A DNA stretch of 5,996 nucleotides. Source: Buchnera aphidicola (Cinara pseudotaxifoliae). GTDB taxonomy: Bacteria; Pseudomonadota; Gammaproteobacteria; Enterobacterales; Enterobacteriaceae. The position numbers and the translations under genes are program-made. The stretch covers positions 1 to 5,996 of the forward strand of contig NZ_LT635894.1 of NCBI RefSeq assembly GCF_900128595.1, in the 5' to 3' direction. A model generated the notes under the pieces. It did no database searches, was not told the origin of the DNA, and saw only the letters and a program-made list of their open reading frames with translations. Positions 1 to 5,996 of the stretch are shown here, one piece after another. Position 1 is the stretch's first letter. Each line of letters starts with the position of its first letter.

Positions 1-14
1 AAGTATGAACTATT

Positions 15-30
15 AAAAAAAAAAAAAAAA
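15..30. repeat. A16 homopolymer tract
   Basis: Sixteen uninterrupted A residues lie in the non-coding leader upstream of leuB. A tracts of this length are stiff, can bend DNA and are prone to length change. It lies 53 bases before a second, longer A tract. If the window is circular it falls in the spacer between repA and leuB, near where the origin is expected. The exact length may be uncertain because homopolymers are hard to sequence. Confidence 0.9.
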
Positions 31-67
31 GATTGTTTAGTAAAAAATAGATGCAAAATAACCTTTT

Positions 68-2647
<2,580 letters not shown>

Positions 2648-2685
2648 TTATTTTTTTATAAACCTTTTGAGATAATTTTATTATA

Positions 2686-3291
2686 ATGCAAAAATTTATA
2701 CAACACATAGGTATTGTAGCTCCTTTTGATACATCTAATATTGATACTGATATCATTATTCCTAAACAGTTTTTACAAAAAATTGATAAAGTTGGATTTG
2801 GTAAAAAATTATTTTTTAATTGGAGATTTTTAAAATCTAACAATACATTAAAAAATCCTGATTTTGTTTTAAATAAAAAAATTTATCGTAATGCTAGCAT
2901 TTTATTAACACGTAATAACTTTGGATGCGGATCATCTCGAGAACATGCTGTTTGGGCTTTAATGGATTATGGTTTTAAAGTAATTATTGCACATAGTTTT
3001 TCTGATATTTTTATAAACAATTGCTTGAACAATCGTTTGTTATTAATTTCCTTATCCAAAAAAATAATAGATAAATTATTTTTAATACTAAAAAAGAAAA
3101 AAAATGTCTTATGTATGATTAATTTATTAAAAGAAACCGTAGTAATTGATAGTTATTGTATTAAATTTATGATTGATTCCGTTCATAAACAATCAATTAT
3201 GTACGGGTTTGATAATATTGATTATACTTTAAAACATGAAAAGAAAATAGATTTTTATGAAAAAAATCATTCTGTATATAATTTTTATTAA
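2686..3291 (+). CDS. leuD: 3-isopropylmalate dehydratase, small subunit
   Basis: LeuD is the small (swivel-domain) subunit of isopropylmalate isomerase, the partner of LeuC encoded just upstream. The 201-residue product equals the enterobacterial length. It shows the family landmarks: a VAPFDTSNIDTD segment near residues 11-22, IIPKQFLQK just after it, and the substrate-loop signature NFGCGSSREHA at 78-88, followed by WALMDYGFKVIIAHSFSDIF. The family's NNxLLP segment appears as NNRLLLI, a mild substitution. The C-terminal half is rich in Lys, Ile and Asn, as expected under strong AT pressure. It lies 38 bases after leuC. Its initiation signal is weak: the nearest purine-rich motif, GAGA at 2669-2672, is 13 bases from the ATG. 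It is probably transcribed with leuBC; the next gene is separated by a hairpin-bearing spacer. Identification is secure. Confidence 0.96.
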   Translation: MQKFIQHIGIVAPFDTSNIDTDIIIPKQFLQKIDKVGFGKKLFFNWRFLKSNNTLKNPDFVLNKKIYRNASILLTRNNFGCGSSREHAVWALMDYGFKVIIAHSFSDIFINNCLNNRLLLISLSKKIIDKLFLILKKKKNVLCMINLLKETVVIDSYCIKFMIDSVHKQSIMYGFDNIDYTLKHEKKIDFYEKNHSVYNFY

Positions 3292-3333
3292 AAAAATATT
3301 TTATTTATATTATTAATTTCAAAATAAAAAAAA

Positions 3334-3380
3334 TTTCCTTAGATGATTTTTATTTTTAAAAATGAATCATCTGAAGGAAA
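3334..3380 (+). terminator. Long hairpin between leuD and leuA
   Basis: The left arm 3334-3348 (TTTCCTTAGATGATT) pairs with the right arm 3365-3380 (AATCATCT, G, AAGGAAA). All 15 pairs are Watson-Crick, with a single bulged G at 3373. The loop (3349-3364) is itself T- then A-rich. It starts 42 bases after the leuD stop and ends 43 bases before leuA. No T run follows the right arm, so it is a poor intrinsic terminator. It may instead protect the 3' end of leuBCD mRNA, act as a weak bidirectional terminator, or be part of the leuA leader. The structure is clear; the type assigned here is only one option. Confidence 0.55.
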
Positions 3381-3414
3381 ATAAATTCTAAATGTTTTCT
3401 ATTAATTAATTTAC

Positions 3415-3417
3415 GAG
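3415..3417 (+). promoter_or_regulatory. leuA ribosome binding site
   Basis: GAG in the context ACGAGAT lies 6 bases before the leuA ATG (3424). It is weak but correctly placed. A stronger AAGGAA (3374-3379) lies too far upstream to serve leuA and is locked in the right arm of the spacer hairpin. No convincing leucine-rich leader peptide is encoded before leuA, so classical leucine attenuation is not seen. Confidence 0.5.
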
Positions 3418-3423
3418 ATATAT

Positions 3424-4971
3424 ATGAAAGAAAGAATCATTATTTTAGATACAACATTACGTGATGGCGAACAAGCTTTACAAGCTAGTTTAAACCCAAA
3501 TGAAAAAATACAAATTGCTTTAGCTTTAGAACGCATGGGGGTAGATGTTATTGAAGCAGGTTTTCCTGTTTCATCACCAGGAGATTTTCAATCGATACAA
3601 TCTATTTCTAAAGTTCTTAGAAAAAGCAAAATATGTAGTTTAGCTCGCTGTTTGTTTAAAGATATTGATATAGCTGCAAAATCTATGAAATATGCTCAGA
3701 ACTTTAGAATTCATCTTTTTTTGGGAACTTCTAATTTACATATATCATCTAAATTAAAAAAAAATTTTAATGAAATTATAGATATGGCAACATCTTCTGT
3801 TATTCAAGCAAAACGTTACACTGATGATGTTGAATTTTCATGTGAAGACGCAGGACGTACTTCTATTGATAATTTATGCAGTATAATTGAATCCGTAATA
3901 GAAGCAGGAGCTACCACTATTAATATTCCAGATACAGTTGGATATACTACTCCTACACAATTTAAAAATATCATTTCTTCTGTATTTCAAAAAGTAAAAA
4001 ATATACACAAAATTATTGTTTCAGTTCATTGTCATAATGACCTAGGAATGGCCGTAGGAAACTCCATTAGCGCTATTGAAGCTGGTGCTAAACAGATTGA
4101 AGGAACTATGAACGGTTTAGGTGAAAGAGCAGGAAATACAGCTTTAGAAGAAGTAATTATGGCGTTACATGTACATCGAGATATTTTAAATAAATACACT
4201 AATATTAATCTAAAAGAAATTTATAAAACCAGTAAAACAGTTAGTCAATTTTGCAATATGCCTATTTCAGCAAATAAAGCAATTATAGGAAAAAATGCAT
4301 TTTTACATTCTTCTGGTATCCATCAAGATGGAGTATTAAAAAATCGAGAAAATTACGAAATTATTGATCCGATTTCTATTGGATTGAATCATTGTAAATT
4401 AAATTTAACTTCTCGTTCTGGAAGAGCTGCTGTTAAACATCGTATGCAACAAATGGGGTATCGAAAAGATGATTATAATTTAAATGAGTTATATATTGAT
4501 TTTTTAAAATTAGCTGATAAAAAAGGACGAATTTTTGATTATGACTTAGAAGCTTTAGCATTTTTTAAAAAACAACAAAGTCTTCGAGAATACTTTAAAT
4601 TAGAATATTTCGACGTACAATCTAAATTATCAGGTTTGTCTGTAGCATCTATTATTTTAATTTGTGGAAAGGAAACAAACATCCAAAAAGCCACTACTAG
4701 TAATGGTCCTGTGGATGCAATTTATCAAGCTTTAAACAAAGCAACTTTGTATTCTATTACTTTAAAAAAATTTCACTTGGTTGCTAATGGAGAAGGTAAA
4801 GATGCATTAGGAAAAGTAGATATTGTAGTGCAATATAAATCACGAAATTTTCATGGAGTAGGTTTAGCCACTGACATCATTGAAGCTTCAGCGCAAGCAA
4901 TGGTGAATGTATTAAACTATATTTGGAAATCTACGCAAGTTAACAAAGAGCTTGAAAAACTCAGTAAATAA
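3424..4971 (+). CDS. leuA: 2-isopropylmalate synthase
   Basis: LeuA catalyses the committed step of leucine synthesis, condensing acetyl-CoA with 2-ketoisovalerate to give 2-isopropylmalate. The 515-residue protein has the full two-part structure of the family (523 in E. coli, from memory). The catalytic TIM barrel begins with [10 protein letters not shown] and has metal ligands D14, H202 and H204 (HCHND) and N238 (GERAGN). The linker has HSSGIHQDG at 295-303. The C-terminal leucine-binding regulatory domain, from about residue 390, includes [13 protein letters not shown] (425-437) and [12 protein letters not shown] (478-489). Retention of that domain suggests leucine feedback inhibition is kept; the sequence cannot show whether it works. 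A Shine-Dalgarno-like GAG (3415-3417) lies 6 bases before the ATG. Unusually, leuA is downstream of leuD and next to repA instead of directly before leuB. An A9 run lies at 3756-3764. Confidence 0.97.
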   Translation: MKERIIILDTTLRDGEQALQASLNPNEKIQIALALERMGVDVIEAGFPVSSPGDFQSIQSISKVLRKSKICSLARCLFKDIDIAAKSMKYAQNFRIHLFLGTSNLHISSKLKKNFNEIIDMATSSVIQAKRYTDDVEFSCEDAGRTSIDNLCSIIESVIEAGATTINIPDTVGYTTPTQFKNIISSVFQKVKNIHKIIVSVHCHNDLGMAVGNSISAIEAGAKQIEGTMNGLGERAGNTALEEVIMALHVHRDILNKYTNINLKEIYKTSKTVSQFCNMPISANKAIIGKNAFLHSSGIHQDGVLKNRENYEIIDPISIGLNHCKLNLTSRSGRAAVKHRMQQMGYRKDDYNLNELYIDFLKLADKKGRIFDYDLEALAFFKKQQSLREYFKLEYFDVQSKLSGLSVASIILICGKETNIQKATTSNGPVDAIYQALNKATLYSITLKKFHLVANGEGKDALGKVDIVVQYKSRNFHGVGLATDIIEASAQAMVNVLNYIWKSTQVNKELEKLSK

Positions 4972-4985
4972 TTAATTTTTAAAAA

Positions 4986-5016
4986 ACTATTTCTCGTGTA
5001 TTCTATTAGAAATAGT
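4986..5016 (+). other. Hairpin between leuA and repA
   Basis: ACTATTTCT (4986-4994) and AGAAATAGT (5008-5016) form a perfect 9-bp stem with a 13-base loop. The stem starts 14 bases after the leuA stop and is preceded by an A run; what follows is a GT-rich stretch, not a clean T run. It may be a weak leuA terminator or the leader structure of repA mRNA. In IncFII plasmids this leader is the target of the CopA antisense RNA, but the length and arrangement here are much reduced and no antisense gene can be demonstrated. Confidence 0.45.
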
Positions 5017-5063
5017 AGTTGTTGTTTAGTTTGTATAATTAATGATTTTATAATAATTTACTA

Positions 5064-5067
5064 TAGG
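5064..5067 (+). promoter_or_regulatory. repA ribosome binding site deciding the start
   Basis: TAGG lies 6 bases before the ATG at 5074. It favours that codon over the in-frame GTG at 4996, which has no purine-rich motif at suitable distance and lies inside the loop of the hairpin 4986-5016. Confidence 0.55.
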
Positions 5068-5073
5068 TTATCC

Positions 5074-5919
5074 ATGTCAGAAAAAAAATATGTATATAAT
5101 CCATATCCACAGTTTATTCAACCAGAAAATCATAAAAAACGTCCTATTTTCATTCGATATGCCATGGAACGTTCTGCGACGATTGACGTAGCTCAAAATA
5201 AAATTTATTTATCTATTTGTAATTTTAAAAACCCAATTACTGGACGAACTCTTCCACGTAAAAGACGTTTAAACGAACATCGAGCTCGTGCTCTTCGGGC
5301 TATGGTACAAGCCATGCTGTATCATTTCAACATCGCCTCTACCCTAGTCATGGCCTCTGTAGAGAAATTATCGGACGCATGTGGATTATCTACATACTCT
5401 AGCGCGGGTAATAAGTCTATCACTAGAGCTTCGCGATTAATCACTGATTTTATGGAACCAATTGGATTAATTAGTTGTCAAAAAGTATGGGACAAAATTT
5501 TAGGAACATATATTCCTAAAATTATATTTTTACAACCTTTATTTTTTATGTTATTCAATATTTCTCAATCACAATTAATACAAACTAGAATTGCTCAGTT
5601 ACAATGGATAAATATCCGGAGAACACAACAAAAAAAATTTCAAATAAATCTTTTTGAAGTTGAGCAGAAAGAAAAAGATAAATACATTAGAAAAGCTTTT
5701 TGTTTTAGAAACTCAAGACACATGTTTAGCAGACAGAAAAAACAAGCTTTAAAAATAATTCAATTAGAAGAAAAGTACGCTCGTTCACAAATTTTAAAAA
5801 ACCTAATAAAAAGATATTCAGTTGAAGAATTGTGTTCTATAGGTTTAATTGATTTAAAAAGAAAAGTTGATTTAGAGTACGTGAGGTTGCGGCAATTAGC
5901 CCAACACCCAGTACCATAG
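5074..5919 (+). CDS. repA1: RepFIIA-family plasmid replication initiator RepA
   Basis: This is a replication initiator of the IncFII/RepFIIA type, which binds the plasmid origin and starts replication. From the ATG at 5074 the product has 281 residues, near the 285 of RepA from plasmid R1 (from memory). The conserved core is a run of basic helices (RTLPRKRRLNEHRARALRAM) leading to DACGLSTYSSAG and then NKSITRASR (113-121), which matches R1 RepA CGLATESGAG and LSITRATR. A hydrophobic LGTYIPKIIFLQPLF segment follows. The C-terminal third is Lys/Arg-rich and ends in YVRLRQLAQHPVP, resembling the R1 C-terminus. I chose 5074 over the upstream in-frame GTG (4996) because 5074 is an ATG with a Shine-Dalgarno (TAGG, 5064-5067), it starts the recognisable MSEKK-YNPYPQF N-terminus, and the extra 26 residues look like translated spacer. 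The conserved core DNA is distinctly less AT-rich than the flanks. The gene symbol follows Buchnera plasmid usage. Confidence 0.9.
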   Translation: MSEKKYVYNPYPQFIQPENHKKRPIFIRYAMERSATIDVAQNKIYLSICNFKNPITGRTLPRKRRLNEHRARALRAMVQAMLYHFNIASTLVMASVEKLSDACGLSTYSSAGNKSITRASRLITDFMEPIGLISCQKVWDKILGTYIPKIIFLQPLFFMLFNISQSQLIQTRIAQLQWINIRRTQQKKFQINLFEVEQKEKDKYIRKAFCFRNSRHMFSRQKKQALKIIQLEEKYARSQILKNLIKRYSVEELCSIGLIDLKRKVDLEYVRLRQLAQHPVP

Positions 5920-5996
5920 TCTACCTAGCGAAACATTTAAAGTATCACAATTACTACATATTTTAATTTAAGTATATATTTTTATAAAAATTTCTT
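5881..5996. other. Putative replication origin region downstream of repA
   Basis: By analogy with IncFII/R1 plasmids, where cis-acting CIS and oriR follow repA, the origin is expected here. The stretch 5881-5930 is about 54% GC by my count, far above the surrounding DNA. It contains the small dyad TTGC-G-GCAA (5887-5895) near the gene end. The DNA then becomes very AT-rich, with a perfect 14-bp palindrome ATTTTTATAAAAAT at 5978-5991 and, if circular, the A tracts at 15-30 and 68-87. No strong DnaA box was found in the spacer. The placement is inference from the family. Confidence 0.4.

Noticed and set aside
3392..3409. Five-codon frame (Met-Phe-Ser-Ile-Asn) before leuA as a leader peptide
   Set aside because: It has no leucine codons and is far too short for leucine attenuation, and its AAGGA motif is 13 bases away and within the hairpin.
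5042..5053. Very short ATG frame upstream of repA as a tap-like leader peptide
   Set aside because: It has only three codons before the stop and does not overlap the repA start, unlike the tap frame of IncFII plasmids.
4996..5073. 26-residue N-terminal extension of RepA from a GTG start
   Set aside because: There is no ribosome binding site, the residues look like translated spacer, the GTG lies in a hairpin loop, and the ATG at 5074 gives the usual family length.
5978..5991. ATTTTTATAAAAAT palindrome as a terminator or iteron
   Set aside because: It is purely A and T with no GC stem and no second copy. In DNA this AT-rich such palindromes are common; it is mentioned only as part of the possible origin region.

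Overview
This AT-rich window carries a compact leucine-biosynthesis replicon. All genes lie on the + strand: leuB, leuC, leuD, then a hairpin-containing spacer, leuA, and a RepFIIA-type replication initiator gene (repA/repA1). The strongly biased base composition, long poly-A tracts, enterobacterial-type Leu proteins and an IncFII-like RepA beside leucine genes together point to a leucine plasmid (pLeu) of Buchnera aphidicola, the obligate endosymbiont of aphids. I identify it by protein recognition and context; no search was run.

Layout: 1-161 is an AT-rich leader with two A tracts (16 and 20 nt) and a possible leuB promoter. leuB (162-1262) overlaps leuC (1259-2647) by ATGA. leuD follows after a 38-base gap (2686-3291). 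A 132-base spacer (3292-3423) holds a long imperfect hairpin. leuA occupies 3424-4971. A 102-base spacer with a second hairpin precedes repA (best start 5074, ends 5919). The tail (5920-5996) is non-coding and starts GC-rich, at the place where IncFII-type plasmids have their origin. No RNA gene, insertion sequence, CRISPR array or credible minus-strand gene was seen.

The four leu products convert 2-ketoisovalerate to 2-ketoisocaproate: LeuA makes 2-isopropylmalate, LeuC and LeuD together isomerise it, and LeuB oxidises and decarboxylates it. Leucine is an essential amino acid for the insect host. RepA would keep the genes on a multicopy replicon. Visible catalytic and iron-sulfur residues are intact in all four enzymes, so the pathway segment looks functional.

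The most unusual feature is gene order. If the window is a complete circle (its size and gene content suit this, but the sequence alone cannot prove it), the circular order is leuA-repA-leuB-leuC-leuD. The usual A-B-C-D order is kept, but the replication gene sits between leuA and leuB, and leuA becomes a separate unit behind its own hairpin. Only one rep gene is present, and I see no repA2, yqhA-like or ibpA-like gene. Other points are local GC-rich islands in leuC and repA, and an A20 tract placed where an UP element would be. I found no clearly new biological system; the interest lies in plasmid architecture and possible RNA-level control.
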